Part shown: positions 15,820 through 23,814 of the stretch, piece by piece | Numbering within the stretch: position 1 is the stretch's first letter | Layout: each line of letters starts with the position of its first letter | Made by a program: the position numbers and the translations under genes | From: Micromonospora sp. M71_S20 | GTDB taxonomy: Bacteria > Actinomycetota > Actinomycetes > Mycobacteriales > Micromonosporaceae | Direction: 5' to 3' | Assembly: GCF_003664255.1 (NCBI RefSeq) | Contig: NZ_RCCV01000002.1 | Span: 808,501 to 872,500, forward strand | DNA: 64,000 nucleotides | The notes under the pieces: generated by a model | The model's input: the letters and a program-made list of their open reading frames with translations, nothing else | What the model was told of the DNA's origin: nothing | Database searches by the model: none

Positions 15820-17271
15820 GTGCGGACGATGCGGGGTTGGTTCCGGGACACCACCGGCGGCCTGCCGGTCACCTTCTGGTACCTGTGGGCGGGCACCCTG
15901 ATCAACCGGCTCGGCTCGTTCGTCCTGGTCTTCCTGGCCATCTACCTGACGCAGGAGCGCGGCTTCTCCGCGTCGCAGGCGGGGCTGGTGCTCGGCCTGT
16001 GGGGCGTCGGCGGCGCGCTCGGCACCACCGCCGGCGGCACGCTGAGCGACCGCTGGGGCCGCCGGCCGACCCTGCTCACCGCGCACCTCGGCGCGGCGGC
16101 CATGATGCTCGCCCTCGGCTTCGCCCGGGAACTGTGGGCCGTGGCGCTCGGCGCCCTGCTGCTCGGCATGTTCGCCGAGGCCGCCCGGCCCGCGTTCGGC
16201 GCGATGGTGATCGACGTGGTGCCGGAGAAGGACCGGCTGCGGGCCTTCTCGCTGAACTACTGGGCGATCAACCTCGGCTTCGCCAGCGCGGCGATCCTCG
16301 CCGGCCTCGCCGCCGAGGCCGGCTTCCTGCTGCTCTTCGTGGTCGACGCGACCACCACCGTGATCACCGCGCTGATCATCTTCGCCAAGGTCGGCGAGAC
16401 CCGGCGGGCCCCCGCGGGCGGGGGCGGCCACAAGGGCGCCGGCGCTCCGGTCGGGGCGCTGCGCACCATCCTGCGCGACCGGGTCTTCCTCGGCTTCGTG
16501 ACGCTCAACCTGTTCGCCGCGCTGGTCTTCCTCCAGCACATCTCGATGCTGCCGATCGCGATGGGCGACTCCGGCCTCAGCCCCACCACCTACGGCTCCG
16601 TGATCGCGCTCAACGGGGTGCTGATCGTGGTCGGCCAGCTCTTCGTACCCCGGCTGATCAGGGGCCGGAGCCGGTCGCACGTGCTCGCCCTGGCGTCGGT
16701 GGTGATGGGCGTCGGGTTCGGGCTCACCGCCTTCGCCGACACCGCCTGGTTCTACGGCCTGACCGTGCTGATCTGGACGGTCGGCGAGATGCTCAACTCG
16801 CCGTCCAACGCCACCCTGATCGCCGAGCTCTCCCCCGCCGAGCTGCGCGGCCGCTACCAGGGCGTCTTCTCGCTCTCCTGGCAGGGCGCCGCCGCGGTCG
16901 CGCCGGTGCTCGGCGGCCTGGTCCGGGAGCAGGCCGGCAACGCCCAGCTCTGGTTCGGCTGCGCCGCCATCGGCGGGCTGATGGCGCTCGCCCACCTGAT
17001 CTCCGGCCCGACCCGGGAGCGGCGGGCCACGCTGCTGCGGGCGGCCACCGGTCCCGTCGTGCCGGTGGTGGCGATCCGGCCGCCCGCCCCGCAGGCGGCC
17101 GAGGCGGCGGCGACGGCCCCCGCCGAGCCGCTCGGTCCGGTGCCGGGCGACGGCCTGCCGGAGAAGAACCCGGAGCGGGCGGCCCCCGCCGAGCCGGGCG
17201 GTCCGGCGTGGGGCGACGGCCTGCCGGACAAGGGCAAGGGGCGGGCGACGGAGCCGACGGGAGCGCGGTGA
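15820..17271 (+). CDS. MFS transporter (drug/H+ antiporter-like)
   Basis: A 483-residue inner-membrane protein with about 12 hydrophobic segments over residues 20-405. Motif A is visible as GGTLSDRWGRRPTLL between TM2 and TM3, and the mirrored loop reads VPRLIRGRSRS between TM8 and TM9. The central cytoplasmic linker is short (VGETRRAPAGGGGHKGAG). The C-terminal 75 residues are a disordered Ala/Pro-rich tail carrying two copies of a GDGLPxK phrase. GTG at 15820. It is followed after 83 bp by a paralogue whose N-terminus is nearly the same (TTGGLPVTFWYLWAG versus TAGGLPATFWYLWAG), so the pair arose by tandem duplication. Substrate unknown. Confidence 0.9.
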   Translation: MRTMRGWFRDTTGGLPVTFWYLWAGTLINRLGSFVLVFLAIYLTQERGFSASQAGLVLGLWGVGGALGTTAGGTLSDRWGRRPTLLTAHLGAAAMMLALGFARELWAVALGALLLGMFAEAARPAFGAMVIDVVPEKDRLRAFSLNYWAINLGFASAAILAGLAAEAGFLLLFVVDATTTVITALIIFAKVGETRRAPAGGGGHKGAGAPVGALRTILRDRVFLGFVTLNLFAALVFLQHISMLPIAMGDSGLSPTTYGSVIALNGVLIVVGQLFVPRLIRGRSRSHVLALASVVMGVGFGLTAFADTAWFYGLTVLIWTVGEMLNSPSNATLIAELSPAELRGRYQGVFSLSWQGAAAVAPVLGGLVREQAGNAQLWFGCAAIGGLMALAHLISGPTRERRATLLRAATGPVVPVVAIRPPAPQAAEAAATAPAEPLGPVPGDGLPEKNPERAAPAEPGGPAWGDGLPDKGKGRATEPTGAR

Positions 17272-17354
17272 CCAGCGACACCCTGGCGCGGCAGCCCTCC
17301 GCTTCCTACGGTCGAGGGCGCTTCGGTTAGGAAACAGAACTGTCGGGAGGACGG

Positions 17355-18923
17355 GTGCGGGCCCTGCGCCGCTGGCTGGACGACACCGCGGGCGGGCTCC
17401 CCGCCACCTTCTGGTACCTCTGGGCCGGCCTGCTGATCAACCGGGCCGGCGCCTTCGCGATGCTCTTCCTGTCGCTCTATCTGACCGAGGCGCGGGGCGT
17501 GAGCGAGGCGCTCACCGGGACGGTCGTCGGGGCGTACGGGCTGGGCGGGGCGGGTGGCGTGCTGCTCGGCGGGGTGCTGGCCGACCGGTGGGGCCGGCGG
17601 TCCACCCTGCTCGCCGCCCACCTGGCCACCGCCGCGCTGATGGTCGGGCTGGCCTTCAGCCGGCACCTGGTGATGATCGCGGCGCTCGCCGCGCTGGTCG
17701 GGGTGGCGCACTCGATGCCCAGCCCCGCCTTCGTGGCGGCGATCGTCGACGTGGTGCCCGAACGGCGGCGCTCCCGGGCCTTCAACCTCCAGTTCTGGGC
17801 GTTCAACCTGGGCATGGCCGTCGCCTCGCTGCTGGCCGGCCTGCTCGCCGAGGCGAGCTTCGTCGCGCTCTTCCTGGTGGACGCCGCCGCCACCGTCCTC
17901 GCGGCGGCGGTCATCGCCTGGAAGGTCCCGGAGACGCTCCCCCGCCGCGCCGCCACGCCTGCACCGATCTTGGACACTTCCCGTTCCGACCGGACGGCAA
18001 GTGTCCAAGATCTTCGGCCGGCACCGGTCGGCGGCGGCGGAGCGGCGCCGCGGCGGGCGGAGGTCGGACGGCAGGCGGAGGCGGGACAGGGGCGGCCAGC
18101 GGAGGTCGCGCGGCAGACGGAGGTCGGACGGCAGGCGCAGGTCGGGCGGCAGGCGGAGGCGGGCCGGGGGCGGTTGACGGAGGCGGGACGGGGGCTGCCG
18201 GCAGGGTCGGTGCGGCCGACAGGGCGACGGGGCAAGGGGCGGGCGGGGCTGGGGCGGGCGGGGCGGCCGAGGCAGCCGGGGCTGCACACGGCGCTGACCG
18301 ACCGCACCTTCCTCACCTTCGTGGGCCTGACCTTCGTGTTGGCCGTACTGACCATGCAGACGTCGACGATCATGCCCCTCGCGATGCGGTCGGACGGCCT
18401 GCGCCCGTCGGCGTACGGCGCGGTGGTGGCGCTCGGCGGAGTCCTGATCGTGCTCGGGCAGCTCTTCGTGCCGCGGCTGATCGAACGGCACCGCAAGGAC
18501 CGCGTCCTGGCCGTCTCCACCGCGCTTCTGGCGCTCGGCTTCGCCACCCTCGCGTTCGCCGACGACGTGGTCGTCTATCTGGCCGCGGCGGTGGTCTGGA
18601 CGGTCGGCCAGATGCTCGCCGCGCCGCCCAACGCGCAGATCAACGCCGACCTCGCCCCGCTCGAGCTGCGGGCCCGCTATCAGTCGGTGTTCTACCTGGC
18701 CTTCCCGGCGGCGTCGTTCGTGGCACCCACCCTGGGCGGGGTCAGCCTGCAGTACCTCGGGGACCGGCACTGGCTCATCGTCGGCGGGCTCGGACTGCTG
18801 GCCGCCGGCTGCCACCTGCTCGCCGGCCCACCCCGCGAACGCCGCGTCGCCGCCCTCCGCCAACTCTCCACCCCCCTCCCACCTCCCCCCACCCCGACCT
18901 CGTCCCCGGCCCCGGTGCGGTGA
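17355..18923 (+). CDS. MFS transporter paralogue with expanded repetitive central linker
   Basis: A 522-residue MFS protein similar along its length to the preceding gene. Motif A reads GGVLADRWGRRSTLL, and other shared phrases are MPSPAFVAAIVDVVPERRRSRAFNLQ (split here at 20 residues: MPSPAFVAAIVDVVPERRRS) and YGAVVALGGVLIVLGQLFVP. The two six-helix halves are separated by a linker of about 110 residues (roughly 198-310) against about 20 in the neighbour. The linker is encoded by a large palindrome and a 60-bp repeat. It is very rich in Arg, Gly and Ala and has no domain similarity. The GTG at 17355 follows GGGAGG at a good distance. Likely cytoplasmic linker; effect on transport unknown. 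Confidence 0.88.
   Translation: MRALRRWLDDTAGGLPATFWYLWAGLLINRAGAFAMLFLSLYLTEARGVSEALTGTVVGAYGLGGAGGVLLGGVLADRWGRRSTLLAAHLATAALMVGLAFSRHLVMIAALAALVGVAHSMPSPAFVAAIVDVVPERRRSRAFNLQFWAFNLGMAVASLLAGLLAEASFVALFLVDAAATVLAAAVIAWKVPETLPRRAATPAPILDTSRSDRTASVQDLRPAPVGGGGAAPRRAEVGRQAEAGQGRPAEVARQTEVGRQAQVGRQAEAGRGRLTEAGRGLPAGSVRPTGRRGKGRAGLGRAGRPRQPGLHTALTDRTFLTFVGLTFVLAVLTMQTSTIMPLAMRSDGLRPSAYGAVVALGGVLIVLGQLFVPRLIERHRKDRVLAVSTALLALGFATLAFADDVVVYLAAAVVWTVGQMLAAPPNAQINADLAPLELRARYQSVFYLAFPAASFVAPTLGGVSLQYLGDRHWLIVGGLGLLAAGCHLLAGPPRERRVAALRQLSTPLPPPPTPTSSPAPVR
17966..18012. repeat. Large palindrome inside the second MFS gene
   Basis: The arms gatcttggacactt (17966-17979) and aagtgtccaagatc (17999-18012) are perfectly complementary. 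Within the 19-nt centre a further six pairs can form. The palindrome falls in the expanded linker and adds an in-frame APILDTSRSD...SVQDLRP peptide. It is far less G+C-rich than its surroundings and looks like an inserted REP-type element. Confidence 0.75.
18058..18195 (+). repeat. 60-bp period tandem repeat in the MFS linker
   Basis: The 20-mer cggaggtcggacggcaggcg occurs identically at 18058 and 18118, and a diverged copy starts at 18178. Shorter 15-bp sub-units (gaggtcggacggcag and variants) fill the array. Sixty is divisible by three, so the repeat keeps the frame and encodes VGRQAEAG-type peptides. Confidence 0.75.
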
Positions 18924-19118
18924 TCATGGGATTGGCGGCGCCCGGAGAGATCGGCATCGCCGTCAACCCCATGGTCAACGGAGGCCGTGAGCGGCCGAGG
19001 GAGGCAGGCGGGCGGGTGGGCCCGGGAGAGGAGGCCTGACGGGCGGCGGCGGTCGGGCAGCGCCCAGGCACAGGGTGCGGGGCGGGGGTGGGGTGGGGTG
19101 GTTGAGGGGGACAGCAGA

Positions 19119-19151
19119 ACGCCCATCGCGACTCGTGATCGCGATGGGCGT
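19119..19151. terminator. 13-bp perfect hairpin, terminator of the MFS gene or of a minus-strand small RNA
   Basis: The arms acgcccatcgcga and tcgcgatgggcgt pair fully around a 7-nt loop. It lies 195 bp after the MFS stop. Read on the minus strand it is followed by TTCTGCTGT, slightly T-rich for this genome. Confidence 0.7.
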
Positions 19152-19337
19152 CCGCACCGTATGACCGGCGGCGGCGGGCGAAGCCCACCCCCGTAGGCGT
19201 CGCCCGCTCGCGCCGCCGGTCCAAACAGGTGGCCACCGTCCCCCAACGGTGTTGTTCCACCCGTCCCCTGCGCCTCACTCGGTGCACGGATCTGATCGAT
19301 CCACCGCTCCCCCGAACGGTTCCAAGCGTGGCGCGGT
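19119..19337 (-). ncRNA. Candidate small RNA in the 562-bp gap between convergent genes
   Basis: A minus-strand promoter-like pair TTGTCT-N18-TAACTT (19373-19344) would start a transcript near 19337. There is no plausible protein on this strand, and the hairpin at 19119-19151 would end it, giving an RNA of about 220 nt. Inside it are two stable stem-loops. One pairs gcgggcga with tcgcccgc (about 19168-19207). The other is CACCGT/ACGGTG (19234-19251) with a loop of five G on the minus strand (five C on the plus strand). The plus-strand view recalls C-loop actinobacterial RNAs such as 6C. I cannot identify the family; inference only. Confidence 0.35.
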
Positions 19338-19343
19338 GCAATA

Positions 19344-19373
19344 AAGTTAGTTCGCCCGGGATTACGAAGACAA
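19344..19373 (-). promoter_or_regulatory. Promoter-like -35/-10 pair TTGTCT-N18-TAACTT
   Basis: Read on the minus strand, TTGTCT (19373-19368) and TAACTT (19349-19344) are spaced 18 bp in a locally A/T-rich patch. No open reading frame with coding character follows. It is the expected promoter for the candidate small RNA. Confidence 0.4.
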
Positions 19374-19485
19374 CCTGGTTGGGCTGTCTCGCCGGTCACA
19401 GCTCCGGGTCCCACCGGAACTGCCGCCACCTCGGGCCTCGGTGTTGGCCAACAGCGCTTACCCGTGGGCCATTCCCCCAAACACG

Positions 19486-20442
19486 TCAGGCGTCCTCACG
19501 ATCGGGCGATTCCGTACGGAAGAAGTTGCTCGGCCGGCCGTCGCGGAGCTGCTCCTGGTAAATCAGGTTCAGCTTCCGCTCGTCGAAGGTCCGGAACCAC
19601 TCGTCCCAGGTGATCTCGCGTACCCGGCTGCTCTCGCGGTAACCGGGCATGTTGAAGGTGAGCACGCCGGCCCGCCCCTCCCGCTCGGTGCCCGCGATCG
19701 TGGCCGGCTTGGCGCCGCGCTCCCGCGCCCAGTTCCGGATCACGTCGTGGTTGGTGGTCACCAGGCTGCGGCCGGGGCGCTCCGGGCGGTCGGCGGTGGA
19801 CGAGATGAGCTGCGAGGAACGTACTGACCGCGAGGTGCTCCGCCCGGTCCGGACGCCGGTCGCCGTACCGCCGGTCGCCGTGCCCGCCCGCGCCGACGCG
19901 CGGGGCGCCGTGGACTTCCGGGCCGCCGACGTGGTCTTCTTCGCCGGGGCCGCCTTCGCGGCGGCCTTCCTGGCCGGGGCCTTCTTCGCCGCCGCTGTCT
20001 TCTTCGCCGCTGGAGCCTTCGCCGCCGCCGTCTTCTTCGCCGCCGCCTTCTTCGCCGGGGCGGCCTTGTTCGCGGCCTGCGCCCGGCCCGGGGCGGCCTT
20101 GTTCGCCGCCCGGCCCGACGCCGCCTTCTTCGTGGCGGCGGCCCGTCCGGCGGACGCCCGCGTCCCCGTCGCCCGACCGGCGGGCCCGGTGCTGCGACGT
20201 GCGGCACCGCCCGAGGGACGCTCCGCCCGCAGGGTCTTCGCCAGGGTCTTCACCAGATCCGGCTTGCGCAGGGCGGAGATACCGGAGACTCCGCGCTTGC
20301 GCAGCTGTCCCCGGATCTCGTCCACCTTCATCCGGGAGATCTCGGACTCGGAGATCGTCGGGGTGTTCGGGGTCTGGTTGCCCGGCTGCCGTTTCGTCCT
20401 GGTCGCAGTCCCGCCGCGACCTGAGCTGTTCCGCTGAGCCAT
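19486..20442 (-). CDS. Rho_N (SAP-like) plus histone-H1-like repeat protein with a conserved C-terminal domain
   Basis: A 318-residue, very basic protein in three parts. Residues about 33-72 form a Rho termination factor N-terminal-like HeH fold (MKVDEIRGQLRKRGVSGISA). Residues about 75-200 are Ala/Lys-rich, with AAKKTAAAK and APAKKAA repeats like histone H1 or mycobacterial HupB tails. The last about 90 residues (TTNHDVIRNWARERGAKPAT ... ITWDEWFRTFDERKLNLIYQ) are a domain seen in many bacterial proteins of unknown role. DNA or RNA binding and nucleoid association are inferred. ATG at 20442. Single gene; homologues near mshA are not known to me. Confidence 0.82.
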   Translation of the reverse strand: MAQRNSSGRGGTATRTKRQPGNQTPNTPTISESEISRMKVDEIRGQLRKRGVSGISALRKPDLVKTLAKTLRAERPSGGAARRSTGPAGRATGTRASAGRAAATKKAASGRAANKAAPGRAQAANKAAPAKKAAAKKTAAAKAPAAKKTAAAKKAPARKAAAKAAPAKKTTSAARKSTAPRASARAGTATGGTATGVRTGRSTSRSVRSSQLISSTADRPERPGRSLVTTNHDVIRNWARERGAKPATIAGTEREGRAGVLTFNMPGYRESSRVREITWDEWFRTFDERKLNLIYQEQLRDGRPSNFFRTESPDREDA

Positions 20443-20579
20443 GGGACGCTCACGCTCCTAGACAGTTGGTCCTCGGCGCGCGGCGGGTCCCAGTGCCGCA
20501 CCGCGCGGTGCGGCATACCCGTCAGGACCGGTCCGAACCTCCGAGAGGGGCACTCATGCCCGAGGCGTCGTCCGCGGCA

Positions 20580-20800
20580 CCCCCGGTCGGCCCGGCCGCA
20601 CCCGACGGCTCGGCCGCACCCGACGGCCCGGCGACACCCGACGGCCCGGCGACACCCGACGGCCCGGCCGCACCCGACGCCCGACCGCACCCTGACTGCT
20701 CGGCCGCGCCCGACGGCCCCAACTACCCGACGGCGCCCCAACTACCCGGTCGCGCCCGACGGCCCGGCCGCGCCCGACGGCCCGGCCGCGCCCGGGGACG
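20580..20800. repeat. 15-bp tandem repeat spanning the 3' end of the YbjN gene
   Basis: Variants of gcacccgacggcccg follow one another for about 220 bp. On the minus strand they encode GPSGA units that form the last residues of the YbjN protein. Past its stop the same units continue in another frame for about 65 codons. Two copies of a gtagttgggg insert around 20725-20748 create the stop and the frame change. The repeat fills most of the 299-bp gap 20443-20741. Confidence 0.7.
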
Positions 20801-21287
20801 GCTCGAAGAGGTGAGCGAACGCCGCGAGGTTGGCGGTGGACTCGCCCCGCTTGACCCGCCACTCCCACTCCCGCCGGATCGAGCTGCCGAAGCCGATCTC
20901 CAGCATCGTGTCGAAGGACTCGTCGGCGTACGTCAGCACCGCGCCCAGCAGCCGGTCCAGCTCGTCGGCGTCGATTCCGGCCGGGTTGACGCGACCGGTC
21001 AGGTAGACGTCGCCGACCGCGTCGACGGAGAACGACACGCCGTACATGCGGGCGTTGCGCTGCAACAGCCAAGCCCACAGCTCCTCGCGCCGCTCGTCCG
21101 GCTGGCGCATCACGAACGCCTCGATCCGCAGCGCGTGCTCACCGACGATGAGGTTGCAGATCGTCTTCAGCTTGTGGGTCCCCGGCAGCGTGACCGCGTA
21201 CGAGCCCGGGCCGGTCGACTCCCAGGCCAGCTCCCGCTCGTCGCAGACCGACTCGATCAGGGCCGCAAGATCACTCTTCCCGCTCAT
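20742..21287 (-). CDS. YbjN domain-containing protein
   Basis: A 181-residue protein of the YbjN fold, related to the T3SS-chaperone-like family. Landmarks are the N-terminal helix SGKSDLAALIESVCDERELA, GTHKLKTICNLIVGEHALRI, LLQRNARMYGVSFSVDAVGD, VYLTGRVNP and DELDRLLGAVLTYADESFD. YbjN proteins act as regulators or chaperones in the cytoplasm, with no defined partner in actinobacteria. The ATG at 21287 is chosen; the open frame extends upstream without meaning. The C-terminus ends in GPSGA repeats cut off by a stop in a variant repeat. In M. tuberculosis a YbjN gene also sits next to mshA. Confidence 0.9.
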   Translation of the reverse strand: MSGKSDLAALIESVCDERELAWESTGPGSYAVTLPGTHKLKTICNLIVGEHALRIEAFVMRQPDERREELWAWLLQRNARMYGVSFSVDAVGDVYLTGRVNPAGIDADELDRLLGAVLTYADESFDTMLEIGFGSSIRREWEWRVKRGESTANLAAFAHLFEPSPGAAGPSGAAGPSGATG

Positions 21288-21484
21288 CGGATCCACTCTA
21301 CGGCCGGCACCGCCCCGGCACCGGACGACGACGACCGGCACGACGAGGACCGGAGGCCGGCACGACGAGGACCGAAGGTTGGCACGACGAGGACCGGAGG
21401 CCGGCACGACAGCGGGCCGGCGGCCGGGACAACAGCGGGCCGGCGGTATGGCGCGACGGCAGGTGGTGGTTGGCGCGCGAACGG

Positions 21485-22849
21485 TCACCAGGAGCAGGAC
21501 ATCGCCGGGCCGCAGGCCAGCTCGGAGGCGAGCCGGGCCCGATGCGCGGCGATCGCCTCGCCGTAGACGGTGAGCAGCCCGGAGGCGGTGCGGTGCCAGG
21601 AGAAGTTGCGGGCGTGCCGGGCGGCGCCCCGGGCCAGGTCGGCGCGGTGGAGCCGGTCCGGCAGCAGGCGCCCGAGCGTACGGGCCCAGTCGGCCGGGTC
21701 GTGGCCGTCGATCAGCACGCCGCTGACCTGGTCCCGCACGGCGGTCACCAGGCCGCCGACGGCGGCGGCCACCACCGGCGTACCGCAGGCCTGCGCCTCC
21801 AGCGCGACCAGGCCGAAGGACTCGTTGTACGACGGCACCGCGACCAGGTCGGCGGCCCGGTACAGGGCGGGCAGGTCGTCTCCGGTCTGCGGGGGCAGGA
21901 AGCACACCCGGTCGGCGACGCCGAGCGTGCCGGCCAGCTCCATGAGGGCGGTCGGCCGGTCCAGGCCGCTGCCGCTGGGGCCCCCGCAGATCACCACGGT
22001 CACCTCGTCGGCGAGCACCGGGTCGCGCTCGCGCAGCGCGGCCACCGCGCGGATGAGCACGTCCGGGGCCTTCAGCGGCTGGATGCGGCCGACGAAGGCC
22101 ACCACGTACCCGGTGGCGGGCAGCCCGAGCCGGCGGCGGGCCTCGACGGCGACCCGGTCGCGGTTCCCCGGGGCCGGGCGGAACCGGTCCAGGTCCACGC
22201 CGGGCTCGACCACGGCGACGCGGGCCGGGTCGGCGTCGTACCGGTCGATCAGGTCACGGGCCTCGACCGCCGTGTTCGCGACCAGCCGGTCGGCCTCGGT
22301 GACCACCTGTTCCTCGCCGATGACGCGGGCCTTCGGCTCGGGCCGGTCCCCGGCGGCGAGCTGGGCGTTCTTGACCTTCGCCAGCGTGTGCGCGGTGTGC
22401 ACCAGCGGCACGCCCCAGCGCTCCTTGGCCAGCCAGCCGACCTGGCCGGAGAGCCAGTAGTGGGAGTGGATCAGGTCGTAGTGGCCCGGGGGCCGGGACG
22501 CCTCGGCGCGCAGCACGCCGGCGGTGAAGGCGCAGAGCTGCCCCGGCAGCTCCTCCTTGGTGAGCCCTTCGAGGGGGCCGGAGGTGACGTGCCGGACGTG
22601 CACCCCGGGCGCCGTCTCGACCACCGGGGGGAGATCGCCGGAGGTGGCCCGGGTGAAGATCTCCACCTCGACGCCCGCCTCGGCCAGCCGCCGGGCGACC
22701 TCCAGAATGTAGACGTTCATGCCGCCGGCGTCGCCGGTGCCCGGCTGGTGCAGGGGCGAGGTGTGTACCGAGAGCGTCGCGATCCGCCGGGGGCGGGGCC
22801 ACGGGCGCGCACCGCGCTGACGACCCACACCGGTGTGCAACTCCGCCAC
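21485..22849 (-). CDS. mshA: D-inositol-3-phosphate glycosyltransferase MshA
   Basis: A 454-residue GT4 glycosyltransferase that transfers GlcNAc from UDP-GlcNAc to inositol 3-phosphate, the first step of mycothiol synthesis. The N-terminal domain has [40 protein letters not shown] and [12 protein letters not shown]. The C-terminal domain has [28 protein letters not shown] and the acidic [21 protein letters not shown] choose the GTG at 22849 because GGGAG lies 5 bp upstream; an in-frame GTG at 22867 is possible. With mshD in the same window it shows a mycothiol-producing actinomycete. Confidence 0.95.
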   Translation of the reverse strand: MAELHTGVGRQRGARPWPRPRRIATLSVHTSPLHQPGTGDAGGMNVYILEVARRLAEAGVEVEIFTRATSGDLPPVVETAPGVHVRHVTSGPLEGLTKEELPGQLCAFTAGVLRAEASRPPGHYDLIHSHYWLSGQVGWLAKERWGVPLVHTAHTLAKVKNAQLAAGDRPEPKARVIGEEQVVTEADRLVANTAVEARDLIDRYDADPARVAVVEPGVDLDRFRPAPGNRDRVAVEARRRLGLPATGYVVAFVGRIQPLKAPDVLIRAVAALRERDPVLADEVTVVICGGPSGSGLDRPTALMELAGTLGVADRVCFLPPQTGDDLPALYRAADLVAVPSYNESFGLVALEAQACGTPVVAAAVGGLVTAVRDQVSGVLIDGHDPADWARTLGRLLPDRLHRADLARGAARHARNFSWHRTASGLLTVYGEAIAAHRARLASELACGPAMSCSW

Positions 22850-23030
22850 GTCCGCTCCCTTTGTCACGGTTTATGCCGTCCGCACGCCCGGCGCCCTTCG
22901 GACAACGTCCCCGGCCGATGTCATCTTCCCCATCGGGCACCCCTAATGCGCCGGGACGGCGCCCGGGCGTGACGGACCTCATCACCGCTCCCCCCGGCAC
23001 CCGCCCGGGGGCCCGGGGGAGAATGGCCGG

Positions 23031-23792
23031 ATGACCTCTGTCGCCGTCGTCACCGGAGCGTCCAGCGGGATCGGTGCGGCCACCGCCCGCCGGCTCGCCG
23101 CCGAGGGATTCCACGTCCTCGCCGCCGCGCGGCGTACCGACCGGTTGGCCGCCCTGGTGGCCGAGATCGAGGCTGCGGGGGGCGCGGCCACCGCCGTGGC
23201 CTGCGACGTCACCTCCGACGAGTCGGTGGCCGGCCTGGCCGGGGCGGCGGCGGCCCTGGGTCCGGTCGCCCTCCTGGTCAACAACGCCGGCGGCGCGCGC
23301 GGCCTGGACCCGGTCGAGTCCGGGTCGGTCGGCGACTGGCAGTGGATGTACGACGTGAACGTGCTCGGCACGCTGCGCGTCACCCAGGCGCTGCTGCCCG
23401 CGCTGGAGGCGTCCGGGGCCGGCACCATCGTGGTCGTCTCCTCGACCGCCGGCTTCACCGTGTACGAGGGCGGAGGCGGCTACGCCGCCGCGAAGCACGC
23501 GCAGACGGCGATCGCCGGCACGCTGCGGCTGGAACTGTGCGGCCGACCGGTGCGCGTGATCGAGATCGACCCCGGCATGGTCCGGACGGACGAGTTCGGG
23601 CTGGTCCGCTTCGCGGGCGACGCCGAGCGGGCGGCGGCCGTCTACGCCGGGGTCGCCGAGCCGCTGGTCGCCGAGGACGTCGCCGACTGCATCGCCTGGT
23701 GCGCGACGCGCCCGCAGCACGTCAACGTGGACCGCCTCGTCGTACGCCCGCTGGCGCAGGCCGCCCAGCACAAGGTGCACCGGGTCGGCTGA
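23031..23792 (+). CDS. SDR family NAD(P)-dependent oxidoreductase (YdfG-like)
   Basis: A 253-residue classical short-chain dehydrogenase. The cofactor loop is VTGASSGIGAATARRLAAEG, the NNAGG motif is intact, and the catalytic site shows SSTAGFTVYEGGGGYAAAKH, giving Ser, YxxxK. PGMVRTDEF is the PG motif after the active site. The Arg-rich AARRTDR after beta-2 favours NADP(H). The sequence resembles the serine 3-dehydrogenase/YdfG group. ATG at 23031, divergent from mshA. An SDR gene near mshA is also found in mycobacteria (Rv0484c). Substrate not predictable. Confidence 0.92.
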   Translation: MTSVAVVTGASSGIGAATARRLAAEGFHVLAAARRTDRLAALVAEIEAAGGAATAVACDVTSDESVAGLAGAAAALGPVALLVNNAGGARGLDPVESGSVGDWQWMYDVNVLGTLRVTQALLPALEASGAGTIVVVSSTAGFTVYEGGGGYAAAKHAQTAIAGTLRLELCGRPVRVIEIDPGMVRTDEFGLVRFAGDAERAAAVYAGVAEPLVAEDVADCIAWCATRPQHVNVDRLVVRPLAQAAQHKVHRVG

Positions 23793-23814
23793 GCCGGCCC
23801 GGACGGTCGCGGAG

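Noticed and set aside
15820..18923. MFS pair as an antibiotic resistance or biosynthetic export cluster
   Set aside because: No biosynthetic genes are nearby and the surroundings are housekeeping; the substrate cannot be inferred.
19165..19251. 6C RNA as a firm call
   Set aside because: Loops have five C in a row on the plus strand, not six, and the neighbours do not match the usual context; kept only as a resemblance.
18775..19341. Minus-strand 188-codon open frame covering the candidate small RNA
   Set aside because: Its second half is antisense to the MFS gene and its composition is random; no homology pattern. The gap is better explained as non-coding.
20556..21566. Plus-strand frame starting MPEASSAAPPVG with a GAGAGGGG ribosome-binding-like site
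   Set aside because: After the repeat it runs antisense through the whole YbjN gene with shadow-like composition; the apparent ribosome binding site is not enough.
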